NCBI GenBank assembly: GCA_017474285.1
Contig: JAFVHT010000065.1
Span: forward strand, 1-64,000
From: Acetobacter sp.
Lineage (GTDB): Bacteria > Pseudomonadota > Alphaproteobacteria > Acetobacterales > Acetobacteraceae
Direction of reading: 5' to 3'
DNA: 64,000 bases
In this document: in pieces, positions 55,117-64,000 of the stretch
Layout of the letters: each line of letters opens with the position of its first letter
How positions within the stretch are numbered: the stretch's first letter is position 1
Program-made: the position numbers and the translations under genes
Notes under the pieces: generated by a model
What the model saw: only the letters and a program-made list of their open reading frames with translations
Database searches by the model: none
What the model was told of the DNA's origin: nothing

Positions 55117-58100
55117 CACTCAGCACCATTCCTGCCCATCTACCATTTTTAGACATATTAGCAAAACAATGGATTGCCCACTTCAACCACGATACACTTG
55201 CCACAGGAGACGGCACTATCCTTTTACCCGGTCGTCGTGCCGCGCGTGTTCTTAAAGAGGCTTTTTTACGTCAAACAAACGGCAAAACTATTCTTCTACC
55301 CAGAATTATACCGATTGGAGCCCTCGGTGATAGTGAAACAGAAATCACCCTATCGCAAATTTCAACAGCACAAAACGTTATAGATTTACCGCCTGCTATT
55401 GGTAGCATCACACGCCTCGCCACCTTAACACGTATGATTTTAGCCGCAGATAGTGCTTTTCATAACCAAACACTAGAACAGGCTTGGTTTTTAGCACAAT
55501 CGTTAGCCGACCTTATGGATGAAGCCGAACGGATGGGTATAGATCTGCATGAACAACTCCCCCACGCCGTGCAAGAAGACTTTGCAAAACATTGGCAACA
55601 TACTCTTCGCTTTCTTTCAATTGTCACCCAACATTGGCCCAAATGGCTCCATGAACAAGGAGCTATGAACCCTGTTGCACGGCAGGTTGCGCTTGTTCGC
55701 AAACAAGCTGCCTTATGGCGACAACAAGCTGTACAGGCTCCAGAACACCCTTTGTGGGCAGCAGGATTTACCCATGCTTTGCCTCCAACCATTGAAGCCC
55801 TCTCGGCTATCCTTTCACATCCCCAAGGACGTATTATTTTTCCCGGACTTGATAAAACGACGCCTAACGAAATTTTTGATAAGCTTCCTGATAGCCACCC
55901 TCAAGCAGGTATCCGTGACCTTTTACGCGCATTAAATATTAGCCGATCAGATGTCATCGTATGGCCTGTTTCTAACAATAATATATCTGAACGTACCACC
56001 GTACTTTCACAAATGATGCTTCCCTCCGAAGTTTGGAATCCTTCGACACATCAAACACTTCCAGACGTTTCCAGCATTGAAGTCCGTAATGAACAAGAAG
56101 AAGCCGTTGCAATTAGCATGGCCATACGCGATGCTTTAGAAACACCTGACAAAAAAATAGCCCTCATAACCCCTGACCGCAAACTCGCTCAACGTGTCAT
56201 TACAGAATTAGAACGTTGGGAAATTCACGCTGATGATAGTGCTGGAACACCCCTCTCTGATACCCCACCTACTGTATTTTTGCGCCTTATTACACAAGCA
56301 ATAGACAATAATTTTGCCCCTGTTGATCTGTTAGCTCTCCTCAAACACCCATTAGTTGCCTGCGGGTTAGAACCAAAAAAATGCCGTGATTTAACCCGTC
56401 GATTAGAACGTACGATTTTACGTGGACAAACTCTTTCTCCTGGTTTTGAAGCCCTCAAAAAAAGTATTTTGACAAAAATAGAAAACGCTAAGGAAAAAGC
56501 CTCTTTAGAGAAGCTAGAAGAATTAAAAACTTTCATAGAAAGAGTAGAAACTTGCTTAGCTCCTGTCTTAAGCTGGCAAAACACTACTGATCACCCCCCC
56601 CCACAAAAAAATAAGACTGCTCCTCTACCAAAACTTTTAGAGAATCTCCTTGAAACAGCCGAAGCCCTCGCACAAACAAACACAGAAGAAGCGGTACCCC
56701 GCCTATGGCAAGGAGAAGAAGGAAACTCACTTGCTGACCTCTTGTCTGACCTTATAACCGCCACCGACATTCTCCCACAACAACCCTACACGGCTCTTAA
56801 GGGATTACTTAAGGCAGTGCTCAGTCAGGCGCCTACAATCCGTAGAGGAGATCCTTTTGCCTCACACCCCCGAGTCATGATTTGGGGGTTACGTGAGGCT
56901 AGATTACAAACAGCTGACACAGTTATCCTCGCTGGTCTTTCAGAAGGCATATGGCCCCCTGTGGCTGACACAGGACCGTGGATAAACCTGCCTATGCGTC
57001 AAAAAATCGGTCTAGCATCTCCTGAGCAAAAAATAGGGGAAGCCGCACATGACTTTTTTATGGCAGTTACTGCTGCACAAAATGTTGTACTATCATCAAC
57101 TGCCTATCGCGAAAACGAACATGTTATCCCTGCGCGTTGGATTACCCGCATAAAGGTCTTCCTTGCAGGACATCAACAACAAATCCCCTCTCATCCTGCA
57201 CAAAAATGGGTGACACAACTCGATTCAGAACAATGTGCAAAGTCTATCAAATTTAAGGAACCTTACCCCAAACCTAAAACAGAACAACGTCCACGTAAAA
57301 TCAATGTTACAGAGGTAGAGACTTGGCTTCGTGACCCTTATGCCATTTACGCTCGCCATATCCTTAATTTCGAACCTTTATCTCCCCTACAAGAAGAAAC
57401 CGATGCACAAGATTTTGGTAATATTGTTCACAAAGTATTGGAGCAATGGGTTAATTTTCACAAAAATACACAGATTTGGACGAAGGAAAATGCTTGTACC
57501 TGCCTAAAAGAACTTTTTGAAGATACGATTAAAAAATATAATTATATCCATCCATCACGCTATACATGGTGGAAACCACGTTTTCTGCGCATTGCTCAAT
57601 GGATCGCCGAACAAGAGACTCAAAACTCCTCTCAGGTCACATCACTTGCAGAAGTTAGGGGAGAAATAGATATTCCTAACTTACCCGGTGGTCATTTTAA
57701 ACTAGTTGGACGTGCAGACAGAATAGAATATAGCTCTGACGGGTTTACAATATTAGATTACAAAACAGGTCAATTACCATTGAAGAAATCTGTAGAAAAG
57801 GGTTGGTGCCCACAACTTCTTTTAGAAGCAGCCATGGTACAAAAGGGCGCTTTTAAGGAAATACCAGAACAAAATCTTAACGTTAATGACCTTATTTATT
57901 GGAGACTAAAAGGCGACAAGACTAAGGGGGAAATTTTTTCTTTCAAAGAAAAATTAGATCTTCCCATAGATCTTTCTGACAAAGTTAACGCGTTATGGGA
58001 AAAATTCTTATCCAGGATTAAGGATTACGATAATCCTGAGACCCCCTATTGCTCTCATCCTTTTCCGGGGGAAGAACCTCGTTTTGCCAAGTATAAACGC

Positions 58101-58166
58101 CTTGCCCGTGTTGACGAATGGCGTGCACCCGACCTAGATAACGCAACAAATAACGAGAACGAATAA
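55113..58166 (+). CDS. addB: Double-strand break repair nuclease subunit AddB
   Basis: Alphaproteobacterial-type AddB, partner of AddA in resecting DNA ends for RecA. The start is ATG 55113 overlapping the tsaE stop, giving 1017 residues. The N-terminal part resembles a degenerate helicase (ILLPGRRAARVLKEAFLRQ), with no clear Walker A. Toward the C-terminus are the blocks WPPVADTGPWINLPMRQKIG and a RecB-like nuclease domain with TILDYKTGQLP (the Asp and Lys of the PD-DxK site) and Cys residues before Trp-rich segments. It lies 12 bases before addA. Confidence 0.93.
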   Translation: MTLSTIPAHLPFLDILAKQWIAHFNHDTLATGDGTILLPGRRAARVLKEAFLRQTNGKTILLPRIIPIGALGDSETEITLSQISTAQNVIDLPPAIGSITRLATLTRMILAADSAFHNQTLEQAWFLAQSLADLMDEAERMGIDLHEQLPHAVQEDFAKHWQHTLRFLSIVTQHWPKWLHEQGAMNPVARQVALVRKQAALWRQQAVQAPEHPLWAAGFTHALPPTIEALSAILSHPQGRIIFPGLDKTTPNEIFDKLPDSHPQAGIRDLLRALNISRSDVIVWPVSNNNISERTTVLSQMMLPSEVWNPSTHQTLPDVSSIEVRNEQEEAVAISMAIRDALETPDKKIALITPDRKLAQRVITELERWEIHADDSAGTPLSDTPPTVFLRLITQAIDNNFAPVDLLALLKHPLVACGLEPKKCRDLTRRLERTILRGQTLSPGFEALKKSILTKIENAKEKASLEKLEELKTFIERVETCLAPVLSWQNTTDHPPPQKNKTAPLPKLLENLLETAEALAQTNTEEAVPRLWQGEEGNSLADLLSDLITATDILPQQPYTALKGLLKAVLSQAPTIRRGDPFASHPRVMIWGLREARLQTADTVILAGLSEGIWPPVADTGPWINLPMRQKIGLASPEQKIGEAAHDFFMAVTAAQNVVLSSTAYRENEHVIPARWITRIKVFLAGHQQQIPSHPAQKWVTQLDSEQCAKSIKFKEPYPKPKTEQRPRKINVTEVETWLRDPYAIYARHILNFEPLSPLQEETDAQDFGNIVHKVLEQWVNFHKNTQIWTKENACTCLKELFEDTIKKYNYIHPSRYTWWKPRFLRIAQWIAEQETQNSSQVTSLAEVRGEIDIPNLPGGHFKLVGRADRIEYSSDGFTILDYKTGQLPLKKSVEKGWCPQLLLEAAMVQKGAFKEIPEQNLNVNDLIYWRLKGDKTKGEIFSFKEKLDLPIDLSDKVNALWEKFLSRIKDYDNPETPYCSHPFPGEEPRFAKYKRLARVDEWRAPDLDNATNNENE

Positions 58167-58178
58167 GGATAAGAAAAA

Positions 58179-61100
58179 ATGACAAAAGAACAAATCCGTG
58201 CTTCTAACCCAACAGCATCGGTTTTTGTTTCTGCTTCAGCAGGAAGCGGTAAAACACGCGTCTTAATTAACCGCCTATTACGCCTTATGCTCCCCCATAA
58301 GAATAAACAGGGTTATATTCATCCTGGTTGCTCTCCAGATCGTATTTTGTGCCTTACATTTACCAACACCGCAGCAACAGAAATGACAACGCGCCTCCAA
58401 GAAGAGTTGGGACAATGGGCTACGCTTTCTGATTATGAGCTTGATAAAAAATTAAGAGAATTTGACATTACGCCCAATTCCGACACCCGAAAGGAAGCAC
58501 GGGCACTTTTTACGAAAGTTTTAGATTTACCTGGTGGCATGCGCATTAGTACTATCCATTCTTTTTGTCAATCTCTACTACGCTGTTTTCCAATAGAAGC
58601 CAATTTAAACCCACGTTTTACGCTTCTTGACGAAAATGATGCCGATACCATACTTGCTTTACAACACTCTCTTAAAGAGACACTGATTCATGTTCCAGAA
58701 GAGTTCATAGAACCTTTAGCAAGCCGAATCACGCTCAATACTTTTACAGAATATGCGCTCTCTCTCTGCAAAGAAAGACAAGCCCAACCAATTTTAGAAC
58801 GTGCAAATTCTCACCCTGATGAGATAGCCACCATTCTCTACACGGCTCTCGGTATCGACACCCCTATCCCACAAACTGAAGACACCATACTAGAACAAGC
58901 TTGCAGTTTCTCTCTTTCCCAAGAAGACGCTTTACGTAAAATCTTTCACGAAATAGAAGAAAAAGCTAAAGGCGAAACACAGAAACGTTTTCAAAAATTA
59001 CAAGAATGGTTAAGCTATCCTGTCCATGAACGTAAAGCCAAGTGGCAAGATACTTGGTGTGATGGATTCTTTACCAAGAAAGGAGAGCCCCGCAAGAAGT
59101 TTATTCCAAAAGAATTAACAAAACACCCTGCTATTGTTAACCCTATCGAATATGAAATCGAACATATCCATAACGTTAGAAAACAGCTTGCGATTAGACG
59201 TTTATTAACATACACAGAGTCATTCATTCAATCTGTTGCCCCTATAGCCAGACGTTTTAATAATCAGAAAGCCTATCAAGGTGCCTTAGAATATGATGAT
59301 TTAATCCACCGTGCATTAAACCTCCTTAAAAACATAGGAACAGATTGGATATTATATAAACTAGACAGTAATATTGATCATATTCTCTTAGACGAAGTAC
59401 AAGATACCTCACCCGAACAGTGGGAAATTGTTAAAAACTTAACAGATGAGTTTTTTTCGGGGCAAGGAACACGCTCTGAAGAAATATCCCCTCGCACTCT
59501 TTTCGCTGTCGGTGATTATAAACAATCTATTTTCGGATTTCAGGGAACAGAACCTAAAGCCTTTCAAAAATGGCAAGAGTATTTTGAGAAACGTGTCAAA
59601 AACGCACAACTCTCATGGGATACTCCCAAATTAGAGACTTCCTTCCGTTCTGCTCCCATGGTGCTGAAGTTTGTCGATACAGTATTTTTATTCCCAGAAG
59701 CTGCTAAAGGCGTTAGTCGAGAAATCCATCACGAAGCCTGTGAAAAAAACAATACACAACACGGGCGTATAGAATTATGGCCCCTTGTATCCTCTGATGA
59801 CTCTGACCTTAACAATAAAGAGATAGACCCATGGGATACAACCTCTACCCAATCAAGCCATCCTGCTAAAACTGCAGAACAAAAACTGGCAGACATTTTA
59901 GCAAACTATATCAAGGACTTAACCTCTTCTTCCTCTTTAAAAGAAAAAGATATACTCATCCTCGTACAAAAACGCTCTCCCTTTGTCGGTCTCTTAGCCT
60001 ATGCCCTTAAAGCGAAAAATATACCCGTTACTAATCTTGTTCGTACGAATTTAAGTGAGCAAATTGCTGTACAAGACCTGATTACTCTATGTGAAGCCCT
60101 TTTACTCCCTCAAGATGATTTGACACTTGCTTGCGTGTTAACGTCTCCTTTAGGAGGGCTATCCGATGACAGCCTCATGCGTCTCGCTATTGACCGACCT
60201 GAAAAAAACTTATGGTTAACCCTTCAAAAACGACATGAGGAAGCAGAAGACTGGGCACGCGCATGGAATTTTTTAGACACCCTCTTTAACAAAGTTGATT
60301 ATTTAAATCCCTATACCTTGTTATGCCTCGCCTTAGGTCCCCTCGGTGGGCGTGTTAGATTATTGGCACGGCTTGGACAAAACGCAATAGAACCGATCAA
60401 TGAATTATTGACAGCTGCTTTACAATATCAAGATAAACACCCCCCTTCACTTCAAGGTTTTGTGCACTGGATCCAGCAGTCCAAAAAAGAAATCAAGCAT
60501 AAAGCTGGAACAGGAGGACAAGCTGTACGTATTATGACCGTACACGGTGCCAAAGGTCTTGAAGCCCCATTAGTTATTCTTCCTGATACAATAAATACTC
60601 CTAATTCTAACAAAAAAGACACCTGCCGTTGGATTTCATACCATGACAGTTCATCGGAAAAGGACGAACTCAAAATTCCTGTTTATGCCTCAAAGGACGA
60701 GGCTCATTTACTCCCTAAAATCAGCAAATATATCGAAGAGAAACAAGAACAAGAGGAAGAAGAATATAATCGCCTCTTATACGTTGCCCTAACACGTGCA
60801 CGCAATAGATTGGTTATTTGTGGATATAACAAAATCCAAAAAAACTCTTGGTATGACCACTGTGAGCGTGCATTTCAAAAACTAGATCCTCACAGCCATA
60901 AGAATCTTCGTTGGGCAGCTAACTGGTTTAACTCTATCGATATTCTTGAAGAAAATACCGACTCTCTTGGAGAAAATAAAAATACAAGTTCTCCAGAACA
61001 AAAACAAAATTTGTTACCTATTTGGGTTGGACATACCCCCGATTGGACACCTCTCCCTCCAACGCTAGAAACACACACGTTGCGTACACTAACCACATCA

Positions 61101-61718
61101 CGATCAGAGAATGCTTCTTCTACTACATCATCCCCTGCATATTCCCCCCTTGGTATCGCTACTATAACGCCTACTCGCAAACGCATTGCCGCCCGTCGTC
61201 GAGGGACTCTTGTGCATACTTTGCTGCAATTCTTACCAAATATTCCTGCCGATCAACAAGAAAACGTTGCACGCCAATGGCTAGAACGCCCCATCAATGG
61301 TTTAGAGAGTAGCGAGGCTCAAGCCTTAACAGAAACCATCCTCTCAGTCATTCGCATGCCAAAACTCGCCCCTCTTTTTGCACCTGGTGCCAAAGCAGAA
61401 CAGCCTTTAGCGGGAATCGTCAACGGACGAGTTATCGTCGGACAAGTAGACAGATTGTGTATTTTACCCGATCGCGTCATTGTTTGTGATTTTAAAACAG
61501 GGCGCCATATTCCGCACAACGCGGAAAAAACACCAGTTTCTTACCTCCGCCAAATGGCTGTTTACCGTGCTCTTTTACAGCAACTATGGCCAAATAAAAC
61601 TATAGACTGCGTTTTAGTGTGGGTTGATGAACCGCGTGCTGATATATTGCCCGATGAGATATTGTCTAAAACACTTTATAGACACTTATTCTCTACCGGT
61701 AACAGATTCTCCCTCTGA
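58179..61718 (+). CDS. addA: Double-strand break repair helicase-nuclease AddA
   Basis: UvrD-like helicase with a C-terminal nuclease; 1179 residues. Helicase motifs in order: Walker A SASAGSGKTRVLINRLLRL, motif Ia LTFTNTAATEMTTRL, motif II LLDEVQDTSPEQW, motif III VGDYKQSIFGFQG, motif IV region LETSFRS, motif V VHGAKGLEAPLVILPD and motif VI LLYVALTRARNRLV. The RecB-type nuclease near the end shows RRGTLVHTLLQFL and VIVCDFKTGRHIP. Together with AddB it replaces RecBCD. The operon tsaE-addB-addA is typical of alphaproteobacteria. Confidence 0.96.
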   Translation: MTKEQIRASNPTASVFVSASAGSGKTRVLINRLLRLMLPHKNKQGYIHPGCSPDRILCLTFTNTAATEMTTRLQEELGQWATLSDYELDKKLREFDITPNSDTRKEARALFTKVLDLPGGMRISTIHSFCQSLLRCFPIEANLNPRFTLLDENDADTILALQHSLKETLIHVPEEFIEPLASRITLNTFTEYALSLCKERQAQPILERANSHPDEIATILYTALGIDTPIPQTEDTILEQACSFSLSQEDALRKIFHEIEEKAKGETQKRFQKLQEWLSYPVHERKAKWQDTWCDGFFTKKGEPRKKFIPKELTKHPAIVNPIEYEIEHIHNVRKQLAIRRLLTYTESFIQSVAPIARRFNNQKAYQGALEYDDLIHRALNLLKNIGTDWILYKLDSNIDHILLDEVQDTSPEQWEIVKNLTDEFFSGQGTRSEEISPRTLFAVGDYKQSIFGFQGTEPKAFQKWQEYFEKRVKNAQLSWDTPKLETSFRSAPMVLKFVDTVFLFPEAAKGVSREIHHEACEKNNTQHGRIELWPLVSSDDSDLNNKEIDPWDTTSTQSSHPAKTAEQKLADILANYIKDLTSSSSLKEKDILILVQKRSPFVGLLAYALKAKNIPVTNLVRTNLSEQIAVQDLITLCEALLLPQDDLTLACVLTSPLGGLSDDSLMRLAIDRPEKNLWLTLQKRHEEAEDWARAWNFLDTLFNKVDYLNPYTLLCLALGPLGGRVRLLARLGQNAIEPINELLTAALQYQDKHPPSLQGFVHWIQQSKKEIKHKAGTGGQAVRIMTVHGAKGLEAPLVILPDTINTPNSNKKDTCRWISYHDSSSEKDELKIPVYASKDEAHLLPKISKYIEEKQEQEEEEYNRLLYVALTRARNRLVICGYNKIQKNSWYDHCERAFQKLDPHSHKNLRWAANWFNSIDILEENTDSLGENKNTSSPEQKQNLLPIWVGHTPDWTPLPPTLETHTLRTLTTSRSENASSTTSSPAYSPLGIATITPTRKRIAARRRGTLVHTLLQFLPNIPADQQENVARQWLERPINGLESSEAQALTETILSVIRMPKLAPLFAPGAKAEQPLAGIVNGRVIVGQVDRLCILPDRVIVCDFKTGRHIPHNAEKTPVSYLRQMAVYRALLQQLWPNKTIDCVLVWVDEPRADILPDEILSKTLYRHLFSTGNRFSL

Positions 61719-61823
61719 CTAAGAATCGTTAGGCTATTTTCAATTTTGTTAAAAACAGATAGACTTTATTCTTCTAACTATATTCTCGGATTATCGACAT
61801 AACAAACGAAAAAGGTACTTCCT

Positions 61824-62150
61824 ATGAGCCACCATACACAAACCGTTAGCGATGAGAGTTTTGCCCAAGATGTACTAAACGCCTCAGGCTTAGTCCTTGT
61901 TGATTTTTGGGCAGAATGGTGCGGTCCTTGCAGAATGATTGCTCCTGCTCTGGACGAAATCGCCAAAGATTTTACAGGTCGGTTGATTGTTGCGAAAATC
62001 AATATTGATGAAAACCCTTTAACACCTAGCCGTTATGGTGTACGAAGCATTCCAACTTTAATGCTTGTTAAAAATGGTATAGTACTTGAAACAAAAGCAG
62101 GAGCTTTGCCAAAAAGTCAACTTCGAGCATGGATAGAATCTCATCTTTAA
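61824..62150 (+). CDS. trxA: Thioredoxin
   Basis: A 108-residue cytoplasmic disulfide reductant. The active site is [10 protein letters not shown] with both cysteines, preceded by the usual [10 protein letters not shown] strand, and the cis-proline lies in [13 protein letters not shown]. Thioredoxin supports ribonucleotide reductase and general thiol repair. It lies 105 bases after addA, with AAAAAGGTACTTCCT before the ATG. It lies between addA and accD. Confidence 0.96.
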   Translation: MSHHTQTVSDESFAQDVLNASGLVLVDFWAEWCGPCRMIAPALDEIAKDFTGRLIVAKINIDENPLTPSRYGVRSIPTLMLVKNGIVLETKAGALPKSQLRAWIESHL

Positions 62151-62227
62151 TGTTTTTATTTGATTTATACTCAATTTAATATTCTTATATTCAATGTAAC
62201 CTTTTTCCTCTACGAAAAGGAATTTAG

Positions 62228-63157
62228 ATGAACTGGTTGATAGACTGTGTGCGTCCAAAAATTCGTAACCTATTCCAACGTGAAGTGCCTGAAAATCTGT
62301 GGGCTACGTGCGATTCGTGTAGTCAAATGATCCTCACTAAAAAATTGGCTAAAACGCTCAATGTTTGCCCTTATTGTGGGCACCACATGCACGTTTCGGC
62401 ACATGATCGCTTGAAATGGACCTTTGATAACGGAGAGTATACTCTTGCAACACTCCCAGCGGCACCTGTTGACCCATTAGGGTTTCGTGATCAAAAAAAA
62501 TACACGGAACGTCTTAAATCTGCCCATAAAGCAAGCCAAACTGACGAATCACTTCTCGTTGCACAAGGAACTATTGGACATCATCCTGCCGTTGTTGGCG
62601 TTATGGTTTTTGAATTTCTTGCTGGCACTATGGGGGCTGCTTTTGGTGAAGCTTTTATCACGGCTGTTGAACTTGCTATTAAGCAAAAATGTCCCCTCAT
62701 TATGTTTACCGCTTCAGGTGGGGCTCGTATGCAAGAAGGGCTTATTAGCCTCATGCAAATGCCACGCACAACCATTGCTGTCCAAATGCTCCGCGATGCT
62801 CATTTGCCCTATATCGTTGTTTTAACAGACCCGACAACAGGAGGGGTTACAGCCTCATTTGCTATGTTAGGCGATATCCAAATCGGTGAGCCGAATGCCC
62901 TTATTGGTTTTGCGGGTCCACGTGTTATTCAAGATACTGTACGCGAAACACTTCCCGAAGGCTTTCAACGCTCGGAATATCTTATGGAACATGGCATGCT
63001 TGATATGGTTGTTCACCGTGAAGACATACCACGAGTACTCGCACAAGTTATTGGCTTATTAATGCGTACACCTGTTGATCCTTTACAACACGTTCAAACC
63101 GATCCTGAAAAAGAAACTCAAGAAATCGCGCAACAACCTACACAAGAAGCCCACTAA
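62228..63157 (+). CDS. accD: Acetyl-CoA carboxylase carboxyltransferase subunit beta
   Basis: With AccA it transfers the carboxyl group from biotin to acetyl-CoA, making malonyl-CoA for fatty acids. The 309 residues begin MNWLIDCVRPKIRN and carry the zinc ribbon CDSCSQMILTKKLAKTLNVC followed by PYCG. The crotonase-like core has FEFLAGTMGAAFGEAFITAV, FTASGGARMQEGLISLMQMP and TDPTTGGVTASFAMLGDI. A Gln-rich tail ends it. The ATG follows AAAAGGAATTTAG. folC starts 22 bases later, a classic accD-folC pair. Confidence 0.96.
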   Translation: MNWLIDCVRPKIRNLFQREVPENLWATCDSCSQMILTKKLAKTLNVCPYCGHHMHVSAHDRLKWTFDNGEYTLATLPAAPVDPLGFRDQKKYTERLKSAHKASQTDESLLVAQGTIGHHPAVVGVMVFEFLAGTMGAAFGEAFITAVELAIKQKCPLIMFTASGGARMQEGLISLMQMPRTTIAVQMLRDAHLPYIVVLTDPTTGGVTASFAMLGDIQIGEPNALIGFAGPRVIQDTVRETLPEGFQRSEYLMEHGMLDMVVHREDIPRVLAQVIGLLMRTPVDPLQHVQTDPEKETQEIAQQPTQEAH

Positions 63158-63179
63158 CTGATTCTCTTCAGAGATTAAC

Positions 63180-64000
63180 ATGTCACGGTCTCTTTTGACA
63201 CCACCGACTTGTACTTACCCCACAAAACCTCTTCCAAGTATTTCTGAACCCCCCTCTTTTCCTATATCAGAATTTACGGGGAAAACGGGAGAAATTCTTG
63301 AACGTATTAACACCCTTTATCCAAAACTTATTGATCTCTCATTAGGGCGCATTACCAACCTTCTTTCCCGACTCGGGCATCCTGAAAACAAACTTCCACC
63401 CGTTATTCATGTTGCGGGAACCAACGGCAAAGGAAGCACTTGTGCCACGCTTCGCGCCATTGGTGAATCCGCAGGCTGGCGCGTTCATGTGATGAGCTCG
63501 CCTCACCTCATAACAGTTACAGAACGTTTTCGCATTGCAGGGCAGCTTGTCAGTGAAACAGATCTCATTACTGCTTTAGAAGAGATTGAACGCATTAACG
63601 CAGGGGCACCCATTACTGTTTTTGAAGTGTTAACAGCAGCGGGTTTTTTATTATTTGCCAATACCCCCGCAGACCTTGCCATTATTGAAGTCGGGCTTGG
63701 TGGTCGTTATGACGCAACTAATGTTATTCAACACCCTGCTGCCTGTGCCATTACCTCTATTTCGCATGACCACGAGGCTTTTTTAGGCAATACTTTAGAC
63801 GCGATTGCTACTGAAAAAGCTGGTATTTTTAAGCCTCATGCACCTGCCGTAACAGGTTTTCAACCTGATCTTGTTATGGCTGTTTTACGAGATAAAGCAC
63901 AAAAAACAAAAACCCCACTTTTTTGTCGTGGACGTGACTGGACTTTAATTCCCTCCGCAAACGACATGCTTTTTACTGATTCTATAGGGTCACTCACACT
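63180..64000 (+). CDS. folC: Folylpolyglutamate/dihydrofolate synthase (partial)
   Basis: The first 273 codons, running off the window edge. FolC adds glutamate to dihydropteroate and to folates. After a Pro/Ser-rich leader of about 40 residues (MSRSLLTPPTCTYPTKP) come the Mur-ligase-type P-loop VIHVAGTNGKGSTCATLRA, SPHLITVTERFRI, FEVLTAAGFLLFA, IIEVGLGGRYDATNVI and SISHDHEAFLGNTLDAIATEKAGIF (in two blocks), all family signatures. No break is seen. It is the second gene after accD. Confidence 0.94.
   Translation, partial: MSRSLLTPPTCTYPTKPLPSISEPPSFPISEFTGKTGEILERINTLYPKLIDLSLGRITNLLSRLGHPENKLPPVIHVAGTNGKGSTCATLRAIGESAGWRVHVMSSPHLITVTERFRIAGQLVSETDLITALEEIERINAGAPITVFEVLTAAGFLLFANTPADLAIIEVGLGGRYDATNVIQHPAACAITSISHDHEAFLGNTLDAIATEKAGIFKPHAPAVTGFQPDLVMAVLRDKAQKTKTPLFCRGRDWTLIPSANDMLFTDSIGSLT

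Overview
The window looks like chromosomal DNA of an alphaproteobacterium, most probably a moderately AT-rich, host-adapted relative of the acetic acid bacteria (Acetobacteraceae/Rhodospirillales). The lineage is inferred from gene content: AddAB instead of RecBCD, the yebC-ruvCAB-ybgC-tolQRAB-pal-cpoB block followed by tilS, ftsH, folP and glmM, a DksA with one zinc-finger cysteine, and UbiK next to proC. No rRNA gene is present, so the genus cannot be read directly. The window opens with 15 C residues (probable contig end) and closes inside folC.

Layout. 0.2-5 kb: a small charged protein, a decayed glycine-zipper gene, a secreted glycoamylase-family glycosidase with alanine racemase, a minute lipoprotein and a glycine-zipper peptide. 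5-18.6 kb: housekeeping genes (phosphatase, HtrA protease, tadA, rluB-rsmD, ssb, O-antigen-ligase-like protein, dksA, tRNA-Thr, histidine phosphatase, tldD-tyrS, Na+/H+ antiporter) plus an orphan zinc-ribbon/glycine-zipper protein. 18.6-22.4 kb: an isolated three-gene minus-strand module (CbbX-like AAA+ ATPase, tail-anchored coiled-coil protein, membrane protein with an HNH-like motif), next to tRNA-Gln, with a candidate promoter whose spacer is a C10-T-C6 tract. 22.7-24.6 kb: regulator, proC, ubiK.

24.6-27.8 kb is a decaying patch: a chimeric ORF carrying a 107-bp copy of the neighbouring J-domain gene, a lipoprotein gene broken by an 8-bp tandem duplication and an A-run change, and a further remnant. 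27.8-34 kb: 2OG-Fe dioxygenase, MscS-type channel, RDD protein, argJ, parvulin isomerase. 34-52.6 kb: a long plus-strand run of secA, yebC, ruvCAB, ybgC, tol-pal, tilS, ftsH, folP, glmM and a frameshifted thiD. 52.6-54.3 kb: an ankyrin protein and two tandem ORFs related to the broken lipoprotein. 54.6-64 kb: tsaE-addB-addA, trxA, accD and the start of folC.

The genes cover envelope integrity and peptidoglycan supply (alr, glmM, tol-pal, cpoB, secA, htrA, ftsH), recombination and repair (ssb, ruvCAB, addAB), translation and RNA modification (tadA, rluB, rsmD, tilS, tsaE, tyrS) and cofactor/lipid synthesis (folP, folC, thiD, accD, ubiK). Most interesting are the three-gene AAA+/coiled-coil/HNH-like module with its homopolymeric promoter spacer, and a paired-cysteine lipoprotein family (TCSxxYxxxH motif) present at two loci, both apparently damaged.
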